Shown piece by piece: positions 41,434 to 49,025 of a DNA stretch of 64,000 nucleotides. The first letter of the stretch is position 1; the number at the start of each line of letters is the position of its first letter. Source of the stretch: Bog-105 sp965277435 (GTDB taxonomy: Bacteria > Acidobacteriota > Terriglobia > Bryobacterales > Bryobacteraceae); contig OZ255821.1 of the NCBI GenBank assembly GCA_965277435.1, forward strand, positions 3,844,001-3,908,000, read 5' to 3'. A program made the translations under genes and the position numbers. The notes under the pieces were generated by a model. That model was not told the origin of the DNA and did not search any database. It was given only the letters and a program-made list of their open reading frames with translations.

Positions 41434-41446
41434 TGAGAAATACGCG

Positions 41447-42877
41447 CTAGTAGCGATAGTGTTCGGGCTTGTACGGACCTTCCGGCGCAACGCCCAGATA
41501 CTCCGCCTGTTTCGGCGAAAGCGTAGTCAGCTTTACACCGATCTTTTCCAAATGCAAACGGGCCACTTCTTCGTCGAGTTTCTTGGGAAGCGTATAAACG
41601 CCGATCTCGTAGCTGTCCTTGTTCTTCCAGAGATCGAGTTGAGCCAGCGTCTGGTTAGCGAAGCTGTTGCTCATCACGAAACTCGGGTGGCCGGTGGCGC
41701 AACCGAGGTTCACCAGGCGGCCCTCGGCCAGCATATAGATGCTGTGTCCGTCGGCAAAATTGTACTGGTCGACTTGCGGTTTGATGTTGATGCGCTTCAC
41801 GTCTTTGGCTTCGTTCAGTCGATCGACTTGAATTTCGTTATCGAAGTGACCGATGTTGCAGACAATGGCCTGATCCTTCATGTACTGCATGTGTTCGAAG
41901 GTAATGATGTCGAGATTGCCCGTGCAAGTGACGTAAATATCGCCACGCCCGAGAGTGTCTTCGATGGTGGTCACTTCGAAACCCTCCATAGCGGCCTGCA
42001 GTGCGTTGATGGGATCAATCTCGGTGACGATCACGCGAGCGCCCATCCCGCGTAGTGAGTGGGCCGAGCCCTTGCCGACATCGCCGTAACCACAGATGAC
42101 AGCCACTTTGCCCGCGACCATCACATCGGTGGCGCGCTTGATGCCGTCAGCCAGTGATTCGCGGCAGCCATAGAGATTATCGAACTTCGATTTAGTCACC
42201 GAATCGTTGACGTTGATGGCGGGAACCAGCAGTTTGCCCTGCTCCTGCATTTTGTAGAGCCGATGGACGCCGGTGGTGGTCTCTTCCGAAACGCCGCGCC
42301 ATTCTTTGGCCATCTTGTGCCAGCGTTGCGGATCTTCGGCGTGAACCTTTTTCAGCAGATCCTTGATGACTTTTTCTTCCTGGTTGGAAGAAGGCGTGTT
42401 GACCCAGCCGTCACCCTCTTCGAGTTCGTAGCCCTTGTGGATCAGCAGCGTGACATCGCCGCCGTCATCGACGACGAGTTGCGGTCCCTGCCCGTTCGCA
42501 TGGCTGAGAGCCTGATAGGTACACCACCAATACTCCTCGAGCGATTCGCCTTTCCAGGCAAACACCGGAACACCGGCAGCGGCAATAGCGGCAGCAGCGT
42601 GATCCTGCGTCGAGAAGATGTTGCAACTGGCCCAGCGCACGTCGGCGCCGAGATCGATCAGCGTTTCAATCAACACGGCCGTTTGAATGGTCATGTGCAA
42701 AGAGCCGGTAATGCGAACGCCCGCGAGCGATTTTTCAGGAGCGTATTTCTGGCGGATGGACATCAGGCCGGGCATCTCGTGCTCGGCGATACCGATTTCT
42801 TTGCGGCCCCAATCGGCCAGTTTCAGATCGGCTACTTTGTATTCGGTAGCGGTTTTATTTAGCGTTACAGTACCCAT
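41447..42877 (-). CDS. ahcY: Adenosylhomocysteinase
   Basis: 476 residues, the length of the bacterial form with the extra insert. Motifs: GVRITGSLHMTIQTAVLIETL, NVNDSVTKSKFDNLYGCRESL (active-site Lys and Asp), the NAD loop AVICGYGDVGKGSAHSLRG, and the C-terminal PEHYRY that completes the neighbouring subunit's cofactor site. It splits S-adenosylhomocysteine into adenosine and homocysteine, relieving product inhibition of methyltransferases. It diverges from an ArsR-methyltransferase fusion gene across a 52-bp gap that holds a near-perfect palindrome. Confidence 0.97.
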   Translation of the reverse strand: MGTVTLNKTATEYKVADLKLADWGRKEIGIAEHEMPGLMSIRQKYAPEKSLAGVRITGSLHMTIQTAVLIETLIDLGADVRWASCNIFSTQDHAAAAIAAAGVPVFAWKGESLEEYWWCTYQALSHANGQGPQLVVDDGGDVTLLIHKGYELEEGDGWVNTPSSNQEEKVIKDLLKKVHAEDPQRWHKMAKEWRGVSEETTTGVHRLYKMQEQGKLLVPAINVNDSVTKSKFDNLYGCRESLADGIKRATDVMVAGKVAVICGYGDVGKGSAHSLRGMGARVIVTEIDPINALQAAMEGFEVTTIEDTLGRGDIYVTCTGNLDIITFEHMQYMKDQAIVCNIGHFDNEIQVDRLNEAKDVKRINIKPQVDQYNFADGHSIYMLAEGRLVNLGCATGHPSFVMSNSFANQTLAQLDLWKNKDSYEIGVYTLPKKLDEEVARLHLEKIGVKLTTLSPKQAEYLGVAPEGPYKPEHYRY

Positions 42878-42898
42878 TCATCAACCTCGCCTTGGATT

Positions 42899-42918
42899 AT
42901 ATCAAGAAATCTTGATAT
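42899..42918. promoter_or_regulatory. 20-bp palindrome between ahcY and the ArsR-methyltransferase gene
   Basis: ATATCAAGA (42899-42907) and TCTTGATAT (42910-42918) are exact inverted repeats with a 2-bp AA centre. The site lies 22 bp upstream of the ahcY ATG and 12 bp upstream of the regulator GTG, so one bound dimer could block both genes. AT-rich, 2-fold symmetric sites are normal for ArsR repressors. The methionine-cycle regulator SahR of Proteobacteria, recalled from memory, controls ahcY in a similar way. Confidence 0.75.
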
Positions 42919-42929
42919 GTTGATGGATT

Positions 42930-43892
42930 GTGGCGAATCCGTTCCGAGCACTGCGCCTTTTGGGAGATCCGGCCCGCGTGCGATTGCTCTTACTGCTGGC
43001 GAGTGAGGAACTCTCCGTTGCGGAGTTGCAGGAAATCCTGGCAAAAGGACAGAGCCAGATCTCAACGCACCTCGGGCAATTGAAGCAAGCCGGGCTGGTG
43101 GAAGACCGCCGCACGGGCAAGAACATTTTTTATCGGCTGAAGTCGGCGCTGCTCGGCGAAGAAGCAGTGCGGGAGCAGTTGCTGGCGTTTCTGCGTCTGG
43201 CGGCGGAGCAAACGGAGGAGGCGACGAGCGACAGCAAAGCTCTCGAACTCGTGCTCAGTAAACGCACGGATAGGATGCGGAGCTACTTCGATGCCCTGGC
43301 GGGAAAGTTCGGGCGGGAGTATCTGCCCGGCCGATCGTGGCAGGGGCTGGCAGAGATTCTGTTGCGCCTCATGCCGGCATTGGTAATTGCGGATTTAGGA
43401 GCGGGTGAAGGGACGTTTTCGCAACTGCTGGCCAGACGGGCGTCGCGCGTGATTGCGGTGGATAACTCGGAGAAGATGGTCGAGTTCGGGACCAAACAGG
43501 CGTTAACGAACGGGTTCCAAAATCTCGAATACCGGCTAGGCGATCTGGAAGCCGTTCCGATCGAATCGGAGCAAGTGGACGTGGCGTTTTTTAGCCAGTC
43601 GCTTCACCATGCGCGACATCCGAAGACGGCGCTCAAAGAAGCCTGGCGCATTTTGAAGCCGGGCGGCCGGATCGCGATCCTCGATCTGTTGCGGCACCAG
43701 TTCGAAGAGGCGCGCGAAATGTATGCGGACGAGTGGCTCGGTTTTACCGAAGTCGAACTACGGGAGCAACTGGCAGACGCGGGATTCGTCGAATTGCAAA
43801 CAGCCGTGGTTCACCGGGAATCGGAGCCCCCTCACTTTGAGACGGTGTGTGCCATAGGGGAGAAAGCATCGCCCGTCGCGCCCTTACCTTAG
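42930..43892 (+). CDS. ArsR-type repressor fused to a SAM-dependent methyltransferase domain (SahR-like)
   Basis: 320 residues from a GTG at 42930. Residues 1-85 are an ArsR winged helix (LLGDPARVRLLLLLASEELSVAELQEILAKGQSQISTHLGQLKQAGLVEDRRTGKNIFYRL). There are no metal-binding cysteines. From residue 145 a class I methyltransferase fold follows, with ADLGAGEGTFSQLLARR (SAM motif I), VDVAFFSQSLHHARHPKTALKEAWRILKPGGRIAILDL. The domain may have become a sensor for S-adenosylhomocysteine or SAM, not an enzyme. Divergence from ahcY with a shared palindrome supports a role in methyl-cycle control. Confidence 0.87.
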   Translation: MANPFRALRLLGDPARVRLLLLLASEELSVAELQEILAKGQSQISTHLGQLKQAGLVEDRRTGKNIFYRLKSALLGEEAVREQLLAFLRLAAEQTEEATSDSKALELVLSKRTDRMRSYFDALAGKFGREYLPGRSWQGLAEILLRLMPALVIADLGAGEGTFSQLLARRASRVIAVDNSEKMVEFGTKQALTNGFQNLEYRLGDLEAVPIESEQVDVAFFSQSLHHARHPKTALKEAWRILKPGGRIAILDLLRHQFEEAREMYADEWLGFTEVELREQLADAGFVELQTAVVHRESEPPHFETVCAIGEKASPVAPLP

Positions 43893-43981
43893 GCCGCGCG
43901 TAACGGGGTCGCGGATGCTCGCTTTGAATTATCCTCTACCGCAATTGGACCCGAGCCGCCGTCCTAATCTATCATCGGGTT

Positions 43982-44218
43982 ATGGAGAGCGATCAGTTCT
44001 TTGACGACGAATTCAAAGCGGCGATTATTCGAGCAGGCGCTCGGGCCAGAATAGAAACTCTTCAGGCAGGCGTTCCAGTGTTTTATCGAGATACTGGTCG
44101 AAACCTGGATCTAATGGAGCATCCGAATGGTCGCAAGTTTGAGATTCGCTTTCTCGATATGGCACTTGGTGGTGAAAACTACGAGATAGTAAGAGAACTG
44201 GACGAAACAGCGTCCTGA
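43982..44218 (+). CDS. Small protein of unknown function
   Basis: 78 residues from the ATG at 43982. The sequence is acidic and soluble (DDEFKAAIIRAGARARIETLQAGVPVFYRDTGRNLDLMEHPNGRKFEIRFL). The segment with VPVFYRDTGRNL and HPNGRKFEI has the look of small proteins that sit beside PIN or HNH genes in toxin-antitoxin-like loci, but I recognise no family. It stands upstream of the HNH mini-gene, on the other strand. Confidence 0.55.
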   Translation: MESDQFFDDEFKAAIIRAGARARIETLQAGVPVFYRDTGRNLDLMEHPNGRKFEIRFLDMALGGENYEIVRELDETAS

Positions 44219-44356
44219 ACGGGTGCCAATGGCTTCAGTGCAGATCGCTTTTGCTCCCTTTCGAAACGTTGTTTTATGACGCTGTGAGTAATGGCGAGTA
44301 CGCGATTCACAAGGGCCACTTGGACTCGGCTGAATCATTCGTCTTATATCGTCGCA

Positions 44357-44566
44357 TCAAGGTATGGCCAGGCTGGCTTTTCTCTGTTTCGCTGATTCAC
44401 CTTCCTGGTATCCAGTGTTGCAATACGGATGTGTTAGTTGAGCGTTATCCGGCGTAGATAGGCCACCGTCGGCACTCCTTTTTATATGGTCAATGGTTAT
44501 GGCTTGCGTTGGAACCACAGCACCACAAATTGGACAACGCTGTGCCTGCTTAAGAAGTTCTTTCAT
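44357..44566 (-). CDS. HNH-nuclease-like mini-protein
   Basis: 69 residues from the ATG at 44566; a stop codon lies five codons upstream in frame, so it cannot be extended. It contains a complete HNH core: CPICG, then TIDHIKRSADGGLSTPDNAQLTHPYCN, with the metal-binding Cys pairs and the H-N-H residues in order. HNH domains usually sit at the end of a larger protein, so this is either a stand-alone nuclease or the surviving C-terminal piece of one. The gene lies just downstream of the vapC-like toxin at 44.7 kb. Confidence 0.62.
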   Translation of the reverse strand: MKELLKQAQRCPICGAVVPTQAITIDHIKRSADGGLSTPDNAQLTHPYCNTGYQEGESAKQRKASLAIP

Positions 44567-44675
44567 ACTAGGCCAGATTTAACCTGCATGGAAAACTGAG
44601 TCGGTGCCACACCCTCGTATGCGGACTCAGCAGGCTGAAGGTAAGCGTATGCTGGCTGCTGCTGCATCCGGCGGC

Positions 44676-45127
44676 CTACTTTTGAACCTCTTGTGGGTGT
44701 ACAGGAATGAGCTTGGAAGAGCGTTCGAAGTCTGCTCCATGAATGTGCGAAGATGCAGCACACCATGCACTTCCAGCACCGCCGCGAGATGGGCATCGTG
44801 CACCTGAACGCCACGAGCATCCCAGAAAAGAAGCAGACGACGCCAAGTCCGGTATACACGTTCATCTTCGGGCAGGAGCGTCATCGTACGCTCGATCGAC
44901 TGAACACGCGCGTCGGTCTCTTGAATCGATAGGCCAAAACCGTTTCGCTCCAATGGGCGCGTGCTGACATTCCAGAACTCGCCCAAATTCTGCGGCGTAA
45001 AACAAAGCTCCACGTCGCGCGCGACCAACCGGCGCATCGCTGTTGCGATCACGATACTGTGTGGGTTGTCGCGATGAGAGAGCCTCAAGAGGACATTGGT
45101 ATCCACGGCATACCTGAGCGCTCTCAA
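44676..45127 (-). pseudogene. PIN-domain toxin (VapC-like) with a 1-nt frameshift near the end
   Basis: A TTG start at 45127 overlaps the antitoxin stop (TTGA). The PIN fold is clear: YAVDTNVLLRLSHRDNP, CFTPQNLGEFWNVSTRP, GVQVHDAHLAAVLEVHGV, with the acidic active-site residues in place. After HLRTF the frame slips. Adding one A (TTCATGG to TTCAATGG, near 44727-44729) gives NGADFERSSKLIPVHPQEVQ and a stop at 44676, the canonical ending of this subfamily. As written the frame continues to 44627 with unrelated sequence. The active-site core is upstream of the lesion, so partial activity is possible. Confidence 0.82.
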
Positions 45128-45315
45128 TTAGGGTCCTGATAAAAGCTCTTGCGGGTGAAGGCTTCCTCGGGAAGTTGAGGAATTTTATCCGAGTGCGCTG
45201 CCATCTCATCAAAGAACTTTTCCAAATTGGCAATCCTATTCACTGGGACAGCTTCAAACTGCCGGGGGACGCTCTGCTCTGCGATCAATCCCTGGACGTA
45301 GGTTTCCAGGCTCAT
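45124..45315 (-). CDS. Antitoxin of the second toxin-antitoxin pair
   Basis: At least 63 residues from the ATG at 45315. The same frame continues upstream with ITVEIPDHLAAQVQAHG, which looks like the real N-terminal part, but only ATT/ATA codons precede it before an in-frame TAG. The true start may be non-canonical or lost. The C-terminal half (RIANLEKFFDEMAAHSDKIPQLPEEAFTRKSFYQD) is the toxin-wrapping tail seen in antitoxins paired with this PIN subfamily. The overlap with the toxin gene supports the pairing. Confidence 0.7.
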   Translation of the reverse strand: MSLETYVQGLIAEQSVPRQFEAVPVNRIANLEKFFDEMAAHSDKIPQLPEEAFTRKSFYQDPN

Positions 45316-45431
45316 ACCGTGCGCCTGGACCTGAGCAGCGAGATGGTCGGGAATCTCGACGGTGATCCGCCTAATAATCCGTATGGATTGAGGCTAACAA
45401 AAGCGACCGCGAGAATGCCACTCACACGATT

Positions 45432-46700
45432 TCATAAGCAAAGAGTCGCTGGCTGCGACTGTCTGTTTCCTACCTGTCCCGGGACACCTGCAGTATTCTT
45501 CGGTTCATCTGAGGACGCCAAATTTTCGCGCGCCGCATACCCCAGGCTCAAAACCGTGACGAACATCATCAGCACTTCGCTGTCGCCCAGGTTGTATTCG
45601 AAGATGCCGCCGACCAGGATCGCAATGATCACGGCGATGGCTGCGTGGAAAATAAATCGCTGCTGGGATCGAACGTTTGCGCTCTTGATAAGGGCGTAAA
45701 TAAAGTCGTAAACGGCCAGCGCGATGAACCACAGAACGCAGAGCAGTCCCGGAATGCCGCGTTCGGCGGCGTATTGCAGATAGATGTTGTGAAGATGGCC
45801 GTAGTAGCCGGTGGGCAGCGGCCGGGGGACACCGTTCGGGACATAAGCGTCGAAGTTGCGGGAGATCTCTTCGGGGCCGAGGCCAAACCAGGGATGGGCT
45901 TCGATCATGCGAAGACCGGTCGCGCGCGTGACAACACGAAAACTATTGGAGTCGATGTTTTCGTTGGGATGAGTGATGGAGAGGATGCGTTCCCGGACGT
46001 TGTGCGGAGCGGCGAAAAACGCCACCGCGGCAAGAACCGGCAGCGCAAGGATCATACGTGGCTGCCAGAGCCACACCAGATAAAGCACCGAGGGAATCGC
46101 CGCTAACCAGATGCTGCGAGTGCCCCCCAACAGGATGGCGGTCGAAAGAACGACCACGCTTAAGTAAGCCCACCCAGGCAGCCTGCGGTTGGAGAAGAAA
46201 AGCTGTGCCAGCAATATCAGTAAAACGGTGAGTTGCAAGCCCCCAAAAGTCATCCAGTGACTTTCAAACCCGGTGATGCGTTTGCCGACATAGGAGATGT
46301 AAGCGACGTGCGCGGTGCGGATGAACTGAAAGATGGCTAGCAGAGCAGATGCCGTAGCCGCGGCCGCCCAGGCAGCAACTAGATAGAAAATCTTCGAAAA
46401 CTGCCGGGAGAAAACGGCATATATGAGCGGGATAAAAAAGAACACGAAAAACTTCTTGATCTGCGCTCGGCCGAGCCAGGGGTCGGGCGAGATGACATCC
46501 GCCAGAGCGGTCCAAAGAAAGAGGGCAGCAAGTGGTATCCAAATGCGTGGAAAAGGGAGTTTCTGGTGGAAGATCAAAAGCAGAACCAGACCGACTCCCA
46601 GCAGAGTCTGGCTGGCGGCAATGGAGACTTGTATGAGCGCGGCAGCCGCAATTGCGACCCAAAGCAGGATACGGTCCTGAGTCTCCGGATTGGGAAGCAT
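45432..46700 (-). CDS. O-antigen ligase family membrane protein
   Basis: 422 residues from the ATG at 46700; a longer open frame to 47081 is antisense to sixA. Ten or more hydrophobic helices are visible (ILLWVAIAAAALIQVSIAASQTLLGVGLVLLLIF, LLILLAQLFF, MILALPVLAAVAFFAA). The large periplasmic loop carries the Wzy_C/WaaL motif GYYGHLHNIYLQYAAERGIPGLLCVLWF, with the His residues that act in polymer transfer. Such enzymes move a polymer from undecaprenyl-diphosphate to lipid A core or polymerise it. No O-antigen cluster adjoins it. It diverges from sixA. Confidence 0.85.
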   Translation of the reverse strand: MLPNPETQDRILLWVAIAAAALIQVSIAASQTLLGVGLVLLLIFHQKLPFPRIWIPLAALFLWTALADVISPDPWLGRAQIKKFFVFFFIPLIYAVFSRQFSKIFYLVAAWAAAATASALLAIFQFIRTAHVAYISYVGKRITGFESHWMTFGGLQLTVLLILLAQLFFSNRRLPGWAYLSVVVLSTAILLGGTRSIWLAAIPSVLYLVWLWQPRMILALPVLAAVAFFAAPHNVRERILSITHPNENIDSNSFRVVTRATGLRMIEAHPWFGLGPEEISRNFDAYVPNGVPRPLPTGYYGHLHNIYLQYAAERGIPGLLCVLWFIALAVYDFIYALIKSANVRSQQRFIFHAAIAVIIAILVGGIFEYNLGDSEVLMMFVTVLSLGYAARENLASSDEPKNTAGVPGQVGNRQSQPATLCL

Positions 46701-46755
46701 AACGCGCTTTAGTATGACAGAATGAAAGGCGAAACCACAAAGCGAAATCAACGCA

Positions 46756-47247
46756 ATGCAGGTCCATTTACTACGCCATGGTATAGCGGAAGACGGGCAC
46801 GCGGGCCTGCCCGATGGTGACCGTGCATTGACCGCCGAGGGCCGCAAGAAATTGCGGCAGGTACTGCAAACAGCTGCTAAAGCGGGCGTGAAGCCGACCC
46901 TGATGTTGACCAGTCCGTTGAAACGCGCCGTACAAACGGCGGAAATCGCTAAGCGCATGCTCGGGTACTCAGGAGAGATTCTGCAGACGCGGGTACTGGC
47001 GCCGGGCTCAAGCGCCGAGCAGGTTTGGGAAGAAATCCGGGTGCATCGCGATGAGGGATCGCTGTTGTTAACGGGGCACAATCCGCTCTTTGCGCATCTG
47101 GCCGGCTACCTGCTCGGAAATTCCAATATGCAGATGGAGTTTAAGAAGGGTGCGCTGCTGCGAGTGGATGTCGAGGCATTTGGTGCGGAACCGCGGGGCA
47201 TTTTGCGCTGGTGCCTGACGGCGAAATTAGCCGAGAGCCACGTCTGA
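46756..47247 (+). CDS. sixA: Phosphohistidine phosphatase SixA
   Basis: 163 residues, the size of SixA. The histidine-phosphatase signature is HLLRHGIAEDG at residues 4-14, followed by LMLTSPLKRAVQTAEIAKRM and the second active-site His in LLLTGHNPLFAHLAGYLL. SixA removes phosphate from histidine in phosphorelay or PTS-type proteins. No phosphorelay protein is encoded nearby except the stand-alone receiver at 50.3 kb. Confidence 0.9.
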   Translation: MQVHLLRHGIAEDGHAGLPDGDRALTAEGRKKLRQVLQTAAKAGVKPTLMLTSPLKRAVQTAEIAKRMLGYSGEILQTRVLAPGSSAEQVWEEIRVHRDEGSLLLTGHNPLFAHLAGYLLGNSNMQMEFKKGALLRVDVEAFGAEPRGILRWCLTAKLAESHV

Positions 47248-47291
47248 GAATAGCGTTGGCGGTAACCGACCTTTAGATTGAAGCGTTTATC

Positions 47292-48125
47292 ATGAAGCAG
47301 GGTCTTTTTCAGATGTTCTCTATCCAGGCACGCAGATTGAGCATATGCGTGCGGGCCATCGCGCTAAGTGCGCTGTTTACGGCCGCGATCGGAACCTCGC
47401 AAACCCTCACTCCCGGGCAGACGCCCACCCCGCCTCCGGCCCAAAGCCAGCCGGGAAAGGTCGGCCCGGGCGCAAGTGACTCTGTGCAAAGCGTGGGGGC
47501 TGGAGAAAACGCAAACAAACAAGATGCGAAACCAGCCGGCTCAAATCAAAACGGGAGCACGCCTATAACTTTTGAATCGCGAGGGCTTGAATACGATGCG
47601 CTCACCAAAGAGGGCATCACGGTAATGTTCGCGCAGCTGCCTTCCCGGCTCAAAGAATTCAATATTGTGCAAATCACGGTCACAAATGGGTCGCTAATTT
47701 CGTGGACCGTGCGGCCGAGCGATTTTTCGTTTGTGAGGCAGGATGGCACCGCGAACGGTTCGGTGTCGGCGGATCAGGTAGTGGCCGAACTGCTGCAGCA
47801 TGCGGATCGCGACGACGTGATCAAGCTCCAGCTGCTATATGAGAACAGCATCTATGGGCTGTCAAATTTCCGGTCGACGAATGGCTATGAGAAGAGACGG
47901 GAAGCCGCCATGGCGCAGTTTGTGAACCGGGGTGTGAAGGCGGCCGTGGAAGCCTCGGCGCTGGCGTTTGTGCCGACCAAGTTGAAGGCAGGCGATAGCA
48001 CGGATGGCGCGATATTTTTCGAGAATCACACCAAGCTAAAGGCAATGGGCACGGGGGTGTTGGTGGCGCATACCTGTGGGCAGACATTCTACTTCGAGAC
48101 CTATGGGGAGTTGAAGAAACGATAG
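47292..48125 (+). CDS. Secreted protein of unknown function
   Basis: 277 residues. A signal peptide (LSICVRAIALSALFTAAIGTSQ) is followed by a proline/glutamine-rich low-complexity stretch. The folded part starts near residue 90 (ITFESRGLEYDALTKEGITVMFAQLPSRLKEFNIVQITVTNGS) and contains an Ig-like beta region (FVPTKLKAGDSTDGAIFFEN). No known domain is recognised. Its stop overlaps the GTG of the next gene (TAGTG), so the two are probably co-expressed. Confidence 0.68.
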   Translation: MKQGLFQMFSIQARRLSICVRAIALSALFTAAIGTSQTLTPGQTPTPPPAQSQPGKVGPGASDSVQSVGAGENANKQDAKPAGSNQNGSTPITFESRGLEYDALTKEGITVMFAQLPSRLKEFNIVQITVTNGSLISWTVRPSDFSFVRQDGTANGSVSADQVVAELLQHADRDDVIKLQLLYENSIYGLSNFRSTNGYEKRREAAMAQFVNRGVKAAVEASALAFVPTKLKAGDSTDGAIFFENHTKLKAMGTGVLVAHTCGQTFYFETYGELKKR

Positions 48126-48997
48126 TGCCCACGGAGTATATTGACCTGCATTCCCATACCAACGAATCAGATGGCAGTTTAAGTCCAGCCGAACTGGTGG
48201 CGCTGGCGCGGCAGAACGGTTTGCGTGCGCTAGGCATAACCGATCACGATACGTTCAACGGTTATCTGAAGGCCCGCGAGTTTGCTCGGATGGCCAAGCT
48301 GGAGTTGGTGTGCGGCATTGAGCTGAACGCGAAGATGAGCCGGCGACCGGAGCTGAGCCGCCGAGCGGTGCATCTGCTCGCTTATTTCTTGACGGACGAA
48401 CCGCCGGCAGTGTTCACGAATTGGCTGGAGAGCGAGCGGCTGGAGCGGCGTGACCGGAATGCACGTCTGGCGGGTAAGCTGCAGGCGCAAGGCTTAGACG
48501 TAACGCTGGAAGAAGTGGAAGCGCGCGGTAAATCGCTGGCCGGGCGGCCGCATTTTGCGCGCGTGCTGGTGGACAAAGGATACGCGGAGAATTCGGAAGA
48601 GGCTTTTGCCAGGTATTTGGGTGAGCAAGCGCCCACTTTCGTGCAGAGGCAGAGCAAGACCACGCCCGAGGTGATTCAGATCGTACGTGAGGCGGGCGGC
48701 ATTCCGAGCGTGGCGCATCCGATTCGTCTCGGCCTGCCGCGCGCAGAAGAGCGCGAGCTACTCATCGAGTACCGGGCCGCGGGATTGGTCGGTTTAGAGG
48801 TGTACCATTCAGAGCATCCGCCGGAACTGCAAGCCTACTACCGGCAGCTAGCGGACGAACTGGACCTGATGCCGACCGGTGGATCCGATTTTCACGGCAG
48901 CATCAAGCCCGAGATCGAGCTTGGTACCGGGTTCCAGGGAAACGTCCGCGTGCCGTTTGCATTTTTAGAAAACCTGCGCAGCGTGGCCGTCCAATAG
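48125..48997 (+). CDS. PHP-domain phosphoesterase (TrpH/RNase AM-like)
   Basis: 290 residues from a GTG overlapping the previous stop. PHP metal motifs: YIDLHSHTNESDGSLSPAELVALA, GITDHDTFNGY, LVCGIELNAK, PSVAHPIRLGL and GGSDFHGSIKP. The central ERRDRNARLAGKLQAQGLDVTLEEV and AGRPHFARVLVDKGY are typical of the YciV/TrpH group. These enzymes act on 3',5'-nucleoside bisphosphates and on the 5' ends of RNA. The trp locus found near the E. coli homologue is absent here. Confidence 0.88.
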   Translation: MPTEYIDLHSHTNESDGSLSPAELVALARQNGLRALGITDHDTFNGYLKAREFARMAKLELVCGIELNAKMSRRPELSRRAVHLLAYFLTDEPPAVFTNWLESERLERRDRNARLAGKLQAQGLDVTLEEVEARGKSLAGRPHFARVLVDKGYAENSEEAFARYLGEQAPTFVQRQSKTTPEVIQIVREAGGIPSVAHPIRLGLPRAEERELLIEYRAAGLVGLEVYHSEHPPELQAYYRQLADELDLMPTGGSDFHGSIKPEIELGTGFQGNVRVPFAFLENLRSVAVQ

Positions 48998-49025
48998 CCA
49001 CATTACGCGCCTCGTAAAATAGGGC

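Noticed and set aside
44251..44457. 68-codon plus-strand frame over the HNH gene
   Set aside because: It is antisense to the HNH core, whose metal-binding residues are fully conserved.
45432..47081. 549-residue form of the O-antigen ligase
   Set aside because: The first 127 residues are antisense to sixA; a normal ATG at 46700 starts the hydrophobic protein.
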